Shown one piece after another: positions 57,458 through 64,000 of a stretch of DNA of 64,000 bases. The notes below the pieces were generated by a model that ran no database searches, was not told where the DNA came from, and saw only the letters and a list, made by a program, of their open reading frames with translations. Numbering within the stretch: the stretch's first letter is position 1; each line of letters begins with the position of its first letter. Source of the DNA: Ruegeria haliotis (GTDB taxonomy: Bacteria > Pseudomonadota > Alphaproteobacteria > Rhodobacterales > Rhodobacteraceae); assembly GCF_013377785.1 (NCBI RefSeq), contig NZ_JABXWT010000007.1, positions 88,455 through 152,454 of the forward strand, in the 5' to 3' direction. Made by a program: the position numbers and the translations under genes.

Positions 57458-57778
57458 ATGAAGTGGCGAACTCTGATCGAGAACCAGATCCACAAAGCAC
57501 AAGCGGGAGGGCAGTTGGAAAACCTGAAGGGTGAGGGGAAGCCTTTGTCACTGCGCGACGCCGGTAACATCGTTTCAACTGGTTTCGGGATCATGGCGGA
57601 AGCGGGTGTATTGCCAAACGAAATCGTTTTGAAGAAAGCAGTGGAGGAGCAACGGAAAGTATATCAAGAAACCACGGATCTTACTGCAAGAAAAAAAGAA
57701 ATGTGCAAATTGGCAGACTTGCAGATGCGCCTGTCCATCGAACAAGAAGCCCGTCAAAAATTCTACAAAACGACGTAA
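57458..57778 (+). CDS. DUF1992 (DnaJ homologue C28 conserved-domain) protein
   Basis: A 106-residue protein. The N-terminal DUF1992 motif LIENQIHKAQAGGQLENLKGEGKPLSL is clear; a helical C-terminus follows (KKAVEEQRKVYQETTDLTARKKEMCKL). Function unknown. GGAGGAAG precedes the ATG. Its promoter carries the operator of the MarR regulator encoded at 61.4 kb. Confidence 0.83.
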   Translation: MKWRTLIENQIHKAQAGGQLENLKGEGKPLSLRDAGNIVSTGFGIMAEAGVLPNEIVLKKAVEEQRKVYQETTDLTARKKEMCKLADLQMRLSIEQEARQKFYKTT

Positions 57779-57878
57779 CTGGCGGGAACCTGGATCGTAT
57801 TGGATCCAAAATAACATGAGACTGTCATATAAAGCCCATATGACCCCAGAGATAGAACGCAGGCCAGGTAATACCCAG

Positions 57879-58109
57879 ATGAATTCAACAGACCTCGGAT
57901 TTTCGTTCAAACAATCCAAGAACGGCGACGTGTCCATAACTCACAATGGCAAGCGGGCGGCGACGCTCCGAAAAGAAAAGGCTGAGTGGTTTCTTGAGGA
58001 CATGAGCAACCTGAACTTCGAGGGTCAGCAACAGGAAATGGCTCGCTTGACAGGAAACTACCGGAGGGGAAATGAGCGAACCGCCAAGCAGCACCCACGC
58101 AATCGATAG
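57879..58109 (+). CDS. small conserved-looking protein, 76 residues
   Basis: It reads MNSTDLGFSFKQSKNGDVSI and ends ARLTGNYRRGNERTAKQHPRN. A beta-rich start (FSFKQSKNGDVSITHNGKRAATLR) is followed by a helical part. The terminal GNYRRGNER pattern looks conserved, but no family is assigned. The start ATG at 57879 follows CCAGG. Probably cotranscribed with the DUF1992 gene. Confidence 0.6.
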   Translation: MNSTDLGFSFKQSKNGDVSITHNGKRAATLRKEKAEWFLEDMSNLNFEGQQQEMARLTGNYRRGNERTAKQHPRNR

Positions 58110-58167
58110 CGCGTTTGTGGCGCTGCATTTGAATATCGACCCCACCAAGCTCGTAGGGTCGGTATGA
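58072..58167 (+). CDS. possible 31-residue leader or truncated ORF
   Basis: An ATG with a very strong GGAGGGGAA site inside the end of the previous gene opens MSEPPSSTHAIDSAFVALHL and closes at TGA 58167, 22 bases before the S41 peptidase start. It could be a small protein, a coupling leader for the peptidase, or the start of a truncated gene. Confidence 0.35.
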   Translation: MSEPPSSTHAIDSAFVALHLNIDPTKLVGSV

Positions 58168-58189
58168 AATCCCCTAGGTCTGTCAATTG

Positions 58190-59515
58190 ATGAAAAAGCT
58201 CACGTCTCGCATACTTGCTTCACTGTTGGTTGCAGGGACTATTTCTGTTGCAGCGTCCTGGTTTATCAATATGCCTCCCAAGGAAATGTTGGGAACCTGG
58301 GTTGCTCCTGACTACGGTCAAGTCATGCGCATTACCAGACTGCGCGCCGAAGTGTATAGAACAACAGCTGTCAGTTGCTTTCGAGAGTATGCCTTTCCGG
58401 CGCATTTGGGTCTGGTGAAACTTATTGCGGGCGCCTCAATAGAGCGCCGAAATGACATGCTGGAACTTAGCGTTGATGGCGTCGTAGAGCCAATCCGACA
58501 CACTCGTTCCGAGTTTCCCTCTGAATGTGCCGAACCTGATCATACCGAACGTGGCGCGATCCATACATTTGACGTCTTTTGGTCTGCGATGGTTGAGCAT
58601 TATCCATTTTTTGATCTTCACAATGTTGACTGGGACACACGCAGGGAACTGGCACCTTCATCTGATGACCTCAGTGATGTTGAGCTTTCTTTTCTGCTTA
58701 AGCAGGCAACGCACGGGCTCGATGATGGACATGTTCAGTTATCAATGGGGGATCAGGGGTATTTTTCTCCAGAGGAAGACCCGAGCTGGCTGAGAGCCAA
58801 TCCGTCGCTGACCCGCAAGCTCCTCTGGCAGACCGCTTTGAGCCAGGCAGAGATTCCAGTTCAAGGCCTGGAGGGTTTCTCAATCCGCTACGGTTTGCAC
58901 TCCGATGGCATTGGATACATCGCGATCAAGGAAATGGAAGTGCAGAAGCCTATTGGGCAATCGTCACACGAAGCCGCATCCAGAGCGTTCCAGCAAGTTG
59001 TAATGGACCTTCAGGATGCCAAGGGGATTGTTGTCGATGTGCGCTATAACCCTGGTGGTTCAGACAGCGTAGCGGTGGCGATTGCAGAGTATTTCCTGCA
59101 AACCCCGGTAACCGCATTTAGTAAAAGATCGTGGCAACAGGAAGGGTTTTCCGAACCATTTCAGGTCACAGTTCACCCGGCTCAAGGCCCCAATCTCGCG
59201 CAACCAATTGTTGTTCTGATTAGCGAACTGACCGGAAGTGCAGCTGAGATATTTACACTGATCATGCGGGAGCGGCCGGAAACCACGATCATAGGGACGA
59301 GGTCGTCTGGCGGATTGTCCGATGTGCTAGAGTTCACGCTGCCGAACGGTTGGTTGCTTGGACTGTCCTACCAGGAATATATATCCGCTCAAGGTGAGGC
59401 ATTTGAGGGTATCGGCATCCCACCCGGTATTTTTGTTGAATTTGATGCTGACGGCATAATCTCAGGCACAGACGCTTTGGTTGAGACGGCAGTGCACCTA
59501 TTAGGTTCGAACTAG
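58190..59515 (+). CDS. S41-family (tail-specific) peptidase
   Basis: A 441-residue secreted or membrane-anchored protein (N-terminal LASLLVAGTISVAASWFI). The S41 core spans about 240-430: GIGYIAIKEMEVQ, GIVVDVRYNPGGSDSVAVAIAEYF, VLISELTGSAAEIFTLIMRERP (nucleophile Ser in TGSAAE) and GTRSSGGLSDVLEFTLPNGWLLGLS. The region before it (about 35-200) is unique and no PDZ domain is plain. It resembles stand-alone S41 peptidases acting outside the cytoplasm; the target is unknown. Confidence 0.82.
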   Translation: MKKLTSRILASLLVAGTISVAASWFINMPPKEMLGTWVAPDYGQVMRITRLRAEVYRTTAVSCFREYAFPAHLGLVKLIAGASIERRNDMLELSVDGVVEPIRHTRSEFPSECAEPDHTERGAIHTFDVFWSAMVEHYPFFDLHNVDWDTRRELAPSSDDLSDVELSFLLKQATHGLDDGHVQLSMGDQGYFSPEEDPSWLRANPSLTRKLLWQTALSQAEIPVQGLEGFSIRYGLHSDGIGYIAIKEMEVQKPIGQSSHEAASRAFQQVVMDLQDAKGIVVDVRYNPGGSDSVAVAIAEYFLQTPVTAFSKRSWQQEGFSEPFQVTVHPAQGPNLAQPIVVLISELTGSAAEIFTLIMRERPETTIIGTRSSGGLSDVLEFTLPNGWLLGLSYQEYISAQGEAFEGIGIPPGIFVEFDADGIISGTDALVETAVHLLGSN

Positions 59516-59606
59516 CGTGTTTGGTAGTTTGCGATATGGCTACATCGCTCTGTTCGGCGATCACCGCTCTTACGGGAAGGAGAACGCATGAAATCACCCA
59601 ACCCGG

Positions 59607-59762
59607 TTATCGAGCATGCCCGTCTTCGACATTTTTGATCCGTTTTGGGTTCTTGCTATTGAGAGCATCGGCGATGCGCGCAAGGCCGGAATAAATTGCT
59701 CCACCCAATACGCAAGCACTGACAATAAGTCCGGAAAATAGAATAATCGAACTTGGTTCCAC
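59607..59762 (-). CDS. small membrane protein, 51 residues
   Basis: GTG start with AAGGAA upstream; reads MEPSSIILFSGLIVSACVLG, then GAIYSGLARIADAL and a basic tail NSKNPKRIKN. One transmembrane helix (about 5-25). Not recognised; short length keeps confidence low. Confidence 0.42.
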   Translation of the reverse strand: MEPSSIILFSGLIVSACVLGGAIYSGLARIADALNSKNPKRIKNVEDGHAR

Positions 59763-59903
59763 AGCGAAATTCCTTCAGGCCGCGAGTATCGCACTTGCAT
59801 TGCCGGTGGCCGGCCAGAGGGGATGCCTGCAAAAGAATGATCTCCATTGCAGGCACCAACATCCGAATTGGTTTTGGCCTCAAAGGCCCTAAAAGGTTCA
59901 AGA

Positions 59904-60443
59904 TTAGAATTGATATGACACACCGAGAAGGAGCGTGGTTACGTCTACATCTACGTCCGCACCCGATGACTCAAAATCAAAGCTGTCGCGGAGAAGTTCG
60001 GCGTTAAGAACAATACTCTCTGTCGCTTTGTAGCCCACCCCAAGCCCGTAAGTAACACCGCTTTCATTCTTGCCATCAAGATCGATGTGGGAGTAGCCCA
60101 GAACACCATAGAACATGGCAGCGCCCACGCCGTATCCTGCTTTGAGTTTCAAGCGCGTTGTGTCCATGTCTTTTGATGGACCAAAGGCAGAAAACTCAGC
60201 GGTGCTATAACTAAGTTCACTTCCGACAATCCAGTTGTTTGCCAGGCTATAGTTGTAGCCGAGTTGCAACCCGTAGACTGCTGAATGGTCACTTAACTTG
60301 GCTGAGCCACTTGAAAGGTCACCGTCGGCAGCGCCAAAATGAATGCCCGCGTATACCCCGGCCCAATCGTCATCTGCCGTCGCGATACTGGGCGCGATCA
60401 TCACAGCTACGACCGATGCGATCATTACTGATGTATTTCTCAT
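59904..60443 (-). CDS. small outer-membrane beta-barrel (porin-family) protein
   Basis: A 179-residue protein with signal peptide (VMIASVVAVMIAPSIATA) and an eight-strand OmpX/OmpA-type barrel pattern: WAGVYAGIHFGAADGD, AVYGLQLGYNYSLANNWIVGSELSYS, TTRLKLKAGYGVGAAMFYGVLGYSHID, GVTYGLGVGYKATESIVLNAELL, ending VTTLLLGVSYQF with terminal Phe. A perfect hairpin lies in its leader. Role unknown. Confidence 0.8.
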   Translation of the reverse strand: MRNTSVMIASVVAVMIAPSIATADDDWAGVYAGIHFGAADGDLSSGSAKLSDHSAVYGLQLGYNYSLANNWIVGSELSYSTAEFSAFGPSKDMDTTRLKLKAGYGVGAAMFYGVLGYSHIDLDGKNESGVTYGLGVGYKATESIVLNAELLRDSFDFESSGADVDVDVTTLLLGVSYQF

Positions 60444-60464
60444 GTCTTCTTCTTTCTTGTCTTG

Positions 60465-60483
60465 GCACGACGTGTCGTCGTGC
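60465..60483. repeat. perfect inverted repeat in the porin leader
   Basis: GCACGACG and CGTCGTGC with spacer TGT, 22-40 bases before the porin start. It may be an mRNA-stabilising 5' hairpin or a regulator site. Confidence 0.55.
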
Positions 60484-60651
60484 GCTTTTGGTGGTCAAAA
60501 TGTTTGTTAGGGTTGTTGGCGCAAGCGCCCTTAGGACTGGCCCAGCTTCAGGCAACACTGATCTGTAACGGGTCGAAACCCGCAAGAATGCAGCACCATT
60601 TCTGCGTAGTTGAACTGGAGTTATATTGCCTGGACTTAGCTGAAGTGGCTT

Positions 60652-61332
60652 TTACTCTAGAGCCCTATCTTCGTTGCATCTTGTCAAAGCAGCGACATCG
60701 CCCTGCTCAATCAAATGCAGGTTTTTTGCGATCTTCTCCGGAGTCCAATACCACCAGGCGATCTCGAGGAGTTTGGAAATTTCCGGCGGTTCAAACCGCA
60801 TCCGAATGACCTTTGCCGGGTTTCCAGCGACAACTGCAAAGTCTGGAATTTTTCCGCGAACCACGGCTCTTGCAGCAACGATCACACCACATCCAAGTTC
60901 TGCACCGGGCATCAACACGGCTTCTCTGCCTATCCAGCAATCGTGACCAATTTTGGTGTCTCGACCTCTTGGCAAAGAATTCCGGTAGCCTCCGATCCGT
61001 TCACGATCAAAGACGGCGAATGGAAATGTTGAGATACCCGTCATCGGATGATTGGCAGTCGCAGTAATGAATTGCACACCCTGAGCAATTTGACAGAAAC
61101 GACCAATACTCAACCTCTCCGGTGCTCCCGGATATAGGTAAGGTGCCAAGGTTTCAGCATAGTCGTCCGGTAGACTGCGATCATTGTAGTATGTCCAGTC
61201 ACCGACATCGATATTTGGATGATCTATGACCTCCGACAAAAACACTGTCGCGGGATCATGAGTGCCATCCCGAAACACAAGCGGGTTCCGGGATCTTGGA
61301 TCAGGCAGTGTTACACGCTTGTCATCAGGCAT
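60652..61332 (-). CDS. CatB/Vat-like hexapeptide-repeat O-acetyltransferase
   Basis: About 226 residues. Features of xenobiotic acetyltransferases are intact: HPNIDVGDWTYYND, IGRFCQIAQGVQFITATANHPM (catalytic histidine), STFPFAVF, the left-handed-helix repeats TKIGHDCWIGREAVLMPGAELGCGVIVAARAVV, and VVAGNPAKVIRMRF. Relatives inactivate chloramphenicol or streptogramin A, but many environmental members have unknown acceptors. MPDDKRV is the preferred start given the upstream promoter; the frame is open to 61434. Divergent from marR with an operator on its -35. Confidence 0.85.
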   Translation of the reverse strand: MPDDKRVTLPDPRSRNPLVFRDGTHDPATVFLSEVIDHPNIDVGDWTYYNDRSLPDDYAETLAPYLYPGAPERLSIGRFCQIAQGVQFITATANHPMTGISTFPFAVFDRERIGGYRNSLPRGRDTKIGHDCWIGREAVLMPGAELGCGVIVAARAVVRGKIPDFAVVAGNPAKVIRMRFEPPEISKLLEIAWWYWTPEKIAKNLHLIEQGDVAALTRCNEDRALE

Positions 61333-61371
61333 CAGTTGGTTCCGCCGCTGGAGTTTTGGGGCCATGTCGGG

Positions 61372-61400
61372 TAAATAGGTCGCTAGAATATTATTGTCAA
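61372..61400 (-). promoter_or_regulatory. sigma70-type promoter of the acetyltransferase gene
   Basis: On the minus strand TTGACA (61400-61395), 17 bases, TATTTA (61377-61372). The -35 lies inside the MarR-type palindrome. Confidence 0.65.
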
Positions 61401-61412
61401 CTGAGTTGACAA
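61394..61412. promoter_or_regulatory. MarR-type operator between acetyltransferase and marR genes
   Basis: TTGTCAACT-G-AGTTGACAA, a perfect 19-base odd palindrome 22 bases before the marR start. Its core recurs at 57387-57401. Confidence 0.78.
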
Positions 61413-61434
61413 ATAACGCAAGGGAAACCCGCAA

Positions 61435-61914
61435 ATGGCAAATGACACAGATAAAATGTCGCCTACTGAGATGCTGTATGCCGGGATGCAGTTGACGAGG
61501 CCCTTGCTGCGCAACATCACCGCACGCGTCGAAGCAGACCTGGACGGCACAGGCATTAGTGTCGGAGAACGCGCCATTCTCGAGGTATTATTGGCGGTTC
61601 AACAGGCAACAGCCCCTGAAATCACTCAGATTCTACAAGTGAAGCGACAGTTGGTCGGGCGCTTGCTTAAGGATCTTGTTGCACGGGGACTTCTGAAAAG
61701 CATCCCAAACCCTCAGCACCGAACCTCAAATTTCTATCGCCTCACAGAAGAGAGCAAAGCGGTGATTGAAGGGATACGCTCGACAGAGATGGCTCGTATG
61801 ACGCAGTTTGTTGAACGTTTCACAGATGAGGAAATCCGTGCCTACTTTGTCGTTCAGAGCACAATCAACGACGTCATGATCTCGGGCTATGGCGAAAACG
61901 ACGCTTCAAACTAA
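61435..61914 (+). CDS. MarR-family transcriptional regulator
   Basis: A 159-residue winged-helix regulator: recognition region TAPEITQILQVKRQLVGRLLKDLVARGLL (about 60-90) and wing NPQHRTSNFYRLTEESK. AAGGGA precedes the ATG. The palindrome just upstream is probably its binding site; the regulon would then include itself, the acetyltransferase and the DUF1992 gene. Confidence 0.88.
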   Translation: MANDTDKMSPTEMLYAGMQLTRPLLRNITARVEADLDGTGISVGERAILEVLLAVQQATAPEITQILQVKRQLVGRLLKDLVARGLLKSIPNPQHRTSNFYRLTEESKAVIEGIRSTEMARMTQFVERFTDEEIRAYFVVQSTINDVMISGYGENDASN

Positions 61915-62295
61915 TCTGATCCAACAGATGCCAGGACTAAACATCTAGCAACGGCGAGTTTTCGCGATGTAGTTTTCGGATTGAATTCCGGGCAACTCTC
62001 GGATGAAGTTGCTATGCAATGTTATCGCTGATGAGTGTGTAAGTTTGCGCCGGAAAAATAAGGCAGTTCCGTCTAAAATTTCGAGTAAAGCTGTCAACGC
62101 TCATCAGGGTAACTTCCAGGACATGTGTCTCCGTCCTGCCGCCAATTTAGAGACATTCGGTACGGCGCGAAGTGCGTTCGTCATTTCCAACCACACGTTT
62201 AGAGACATTGGATTGTTCAAGCGTAGGGCAGATGTTCAGACGCTCTGGTGGTTGTATTGACGTGTTCAGTGCGACCAGAGGCACACCTGCGAAAA
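61915..62295. other. intergenic region between convergent marR and kinase genes
   Basis: About 380 bases. An 85-codon plus-strand frame (62003-62260) lacks a ribosome site and recognisable sequence; no clear terminator was found. Possibly gene debris. Confidence 0.4.
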
Positions 62296-62865
62296 TCACA
62301 GTTTCAAGCCTGCTTTTATCAGCTCGGCGCATACTTGCGGGGATGTATTTGCGGTGTTGATAGACAGATCATAAGTCATACCTTCATGGACGCGCTCGAA
62401 TTGCCATCTGGATAGTCCGATCTTTCGGTCTCCGCGATTTCGTTCCCTTTCCTCAAGGGTTTCCAGCGGTGCAAAAACCCCAACCATGTAAAAATCATAT
62501 GGCTCCAGTAACGTCCGATATTCAGACACTGCGCTCGCTGACCCAGACTCCGTATCTCCAAACAGCACCTCGTCAACGATCAGGTTGTTCCCGACACTTG
62601 CCATCGCGGCAACTGACCGGCGCATTCCGGATAGTGCACGCTTAGCAATGGGCCCGGTTCTGGCAAAGGTTGTCACCCTCCCGGCTTCGACACTCTCTTC
62701 AAAGCTCAGCCCGTTTGGCTGGCCCTCGAGGCGACTTGGCAACATTGCAAGGAAAGCATCCATTTCAACATGCAAAAACGATTGTCTGGTTATGTTCTGG
62801 AGCGCTTTTGCGACAGAGCTTTTCCCAACGCTTCCGACGCCATTTAGCAGTACTATTGTCGCCAT
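62296..62865 (-). CDS. chloramphenicol phosphotransferase-like kinase
   Basis: A 189-residue P-loop kinase of the CPT family. P-loop is VLLNGVGSVGKSSVAKAL, the catalytic acidic residue is in HVEMDAFLAMLP (about 36), and the arginine-rich lid with RERNRGDRKIGLSRWQFERVH and YDLSINT follows. The namesake phosphorylates chloramphenicol; many homologues act on unknown small molecules. Together with the nearby CatB/Vat-like acetyltransferase it suggests a xenobiotic-modification neighbourhood. Confidence 0.82.
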   Translation of the reverse strand: MATIVLLNGVGSVGKSSVAKALQNITRQSFLHVEMDAFLAMLPSRLEGQPNGLSFEESVEAGRVTTFARTGPIAKRALSGMRRSVAAMASVGNNLIVDEVLFGDTESGSASAVSEYRTLLEPYDFYMVGVFAPLETLEERERNRGDRKIGLSRWQFERVHEGMTYDLSINTANTSPQVCAELIKAGLKL

Positions 62866-62901
62866 TTGTCTATTAGCTTCCTAATCGCTGTCTAGGCCAG
62901 A

Positions 62902-63627
62902 TTAGTTTGCCGATGGAGGAGTTGCGGGCACAGTTGCCATGGTAACCTCCACTGCTTCTGGCCAGCCGAAATCCGTTGTCCCGTCCGGCAATCCCAGAAT
63001 GCGGTCGAGTGTGAGAAACTGCATGTCGATTGCCGCCTGCAACTTCTCCGCGGCATGATCGGCTGTGTCAGATCCCCGTGCATCAATCGCGCGCAACAGC
63101 GCGAGATCAATAAAGGTGCTTTGGAACAAAATGAGTTCTGCGGCAGTATCAACATCTGCGACAGTAAACGTACCCTCATCACAGCCTTTCTGAATGATCC
63201 CGGTCAGGATGGGCATAGCACCGGTTCTGACCCTGCGCTTGAACTGTTCAAGCAGAACCATGTTTTTGTCCTGATTCATGACCCGGAAAAATTCAACCTG
63301 ACCAGGGTAGTCATGTTCACGTAAGTAGTTGGCCCGCAGGTGGATAAAGCTGTGCAAAAGGTTGAGCGCAGAGGAGGTCTTATCAGAGGCAACAACAGCC
63401 ATCTGCGAAAAGACACCCTCTGCCATTCCGTCCAATACGCCGAACAACAACTCGTCTTTAGATTTGAAGTGATGGTAAAACCCGCCCTTTGAGACGCTCG
63501 CCATATCCAGCACATCTTGTATGGTCGTATCCTCGAAGCCTTTGGAAAAGAACAACATCTGCGCGCACCCCAGCAGCTGAGCACGCCGTTCTTCGGGCGG
63601 CATGTTCTTTCGCTTGGTAGATTTCAT
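62902..63627 (-). CDS. TetR-family transcriptional regulator
   Basis: A 241-residue TetR regulator. HTH: RRAQLLGCAQMLFFSKGFEDTTIQDVLDMASVSKGGFYHHFKSKDELL (about 13-60); C-terminal ligand domain follows. The ATG at 63627 has GAGGAAA at good spacing; the frame is open another 109 codons without similarity and would cross the operator. Divergent from a gene starting at 63980. Confidence 0.88.
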   Translation of the reverse strand: MKSTKRKNMPPEERRAQLLGCAQMLFFSKGFEDTTIQDVLDMASVSKGGFYHHFKSKDELLFGVLDGMAEGVFSQMAVVASDKTSSALNLLHSFIHLRANYLREHDYPGQVEFFRVMNQDKNMVLLEQFKRRVRTGAMPILTGIIQKGCDEGTFTVADVDTAAELILFQSTFIDLALLRAIDARGSDTADHAAEKLQAAIDMQFLTLDRILGLPDGTTDFGWPEAVEVTMATVPATPPSAN

Positions 63628-63641
63628 ACACTTTCCTCTTG

Positions 63642-63685
63642 CAAACCGACCGGCGGTCTGCAAATACAGACCCGTGGTCGGTTTG
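63642..63685. promoter_or_regulatory. paired inverted TetR-type operators
   Basis: CAAACCGACC and GGTCGGTTTG are perfect 10-base arms 24 bases apart. Each begins a longer site on opposite strands: ACCGACCGGCGGTCTG and ACCGACCACGGGTCTG. Placed just upstream of the TetR start. Confidence 0.68.
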
Positions 63686-63979
63686 TACCCCGACTCACCT
63701 GGCAGAGCAATGTAATTCACCTGCCAACCCGAATTTAACGATGCGTTTACGCAGCCAAACTCCGCAAGCGGTAGTGCTTTGCGGACCCGGTTGAGTTGCG
63801 CGCACGATGCAGGATCGAATGTCATGAATGCTCTTGTCTGTGGAATTACTTCGCCATCCGAGTTGCGTCGAATGTCTCGCCTGGCGGGTATTCGCGAACT
63901 GCTCGGGATTCTGATCACAAACTGCTTGAAGCAGGAGCCCCCAATGCAACGCACAATTCAATCAGGATATGGAAAGGCC
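63686..63979. other. intergenic region before the last partial gene
   Basis: About 295 bases between the TetR operators and a gene starting at 63980. Frames on both strands stay open but have no ribosome sites or similarity; probably the leader of the right-hand gene. Confidence 0.35.
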
Positions 63980-64000
63980 ATGAAAAAATCCGATAAATCA
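63980..64000 (+). CDS. start of a gene cut by the window end
   Basis: GGAAAGG precedes an ATG reading MKKSDKS to the window edge. It is divergent from tetR and is the probable regulated target. Product unknown. Confidence 0.4.

Noticed and set aside
62003..62260. 85-codon frame between marR and the CPT-like gene
   Set aside because: No ribosome site, odd composition and no recognisable motif.
63628..63954. N-terminal extension of the TetR gene at 62902
   Set aside because: It would cover the operators and has no TetR similarity; the ATG at 63627 has a good ribosome site.

Overview
The window reads as a chromosome segment of an alphaproteobacterium, most likely the Rhodobacteraceae (Roseobacter group). 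The grounds are gene content and order (rnd-kdsD-lptC-lptA-lptB-hpf-ptsN; rimP-nusA-ylxR-infB; rpsT-dnaA-dnaN-recF-gyrB), the high-GC codon style, the fused YlxR/L7Ae protein and the threonine dehydrogenase type. No rRNA, CRISPR array, intact insertion sequence or complete prophage was seen.

0-40.6 kb is dense core genome. 0.2-5 kb holds KDO and LPS-transport genes followed by ribosome hibernation factor and the nitrogen-PTS EIIA. 5-14 kb is mixed housekeeping: a CAP lipoprotein, a YkuD L,D-transpeptidase, ferrochelatase, a BioC-like methyltransferase, comF-grxC-nitrilase-marR, ubiG, and proline iminopeptidase with a half-size solute-binding protein. 14.2-19.8 kb is the rimP-nusA-ylxR-infB operon, with a sigma70-type promoter and a leader terminator hairpin. 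19.8-25.8 kb is amino-acid catabolism: kynA with an arylformamidase-like hydrolase, then kbl-tdh, an XRE-cupin regulator and a thiolase. Repeated TTCC-N8-GGAA palindromes around this regulator suggest one local regulon. 25.8-38.6 kb carries ubiB-ubiE, mutM, an enoyl-CoA hydratase, rpsT, dnaA, dnaN, recF, an AhpD-like gene with divergent TetR, and gyrB. 39-40.6 kb is a hemerythrin-glutathionyl-hydroquinone reductase pair.

From about 40.6 kb to the end the character changes: more A+T by eye, longer gaps, gene remnants (IS110, RES) and many lineage-specific genes. It holds a PD-(D/E)XK-type protein divergent from a membrane protein, psiE, an envelope cluster (outer-membrane barrel plus two tandem DUF1254/DUF1214 proteins, an AraC regulator, a second barrel and a lipoprotein-like hydrolase), and an unusual operon. 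In that operon a class-II-like tRNA with predicted UAU anticodon lies just upstream of a 50-aa protein, a double zinc-site protein and a Lon-like AAA+ ATPase. Further on are a membrane-protein/XRE pair with its own operators, a methyltransferase, a TyrA-like dehydrogenase, a DUF1992 protein, an S41 peptidase and a porin. The window ends with a stress or resistance-like group: a CatB/Vat-like acetyltransferase with divergent MarR, a chloramphenicol-phosphotransferase-like kinase and a TetR regulator. The MarR operator recurs 4 kb away at the DUF1992 promoter.

Most promising for new biology are the tRNA-like/AAA+ operon (52.4-54.46 kb), the MarR operator shared by two distant promoters, and the XRE-cupin operators around threonine catabolism.
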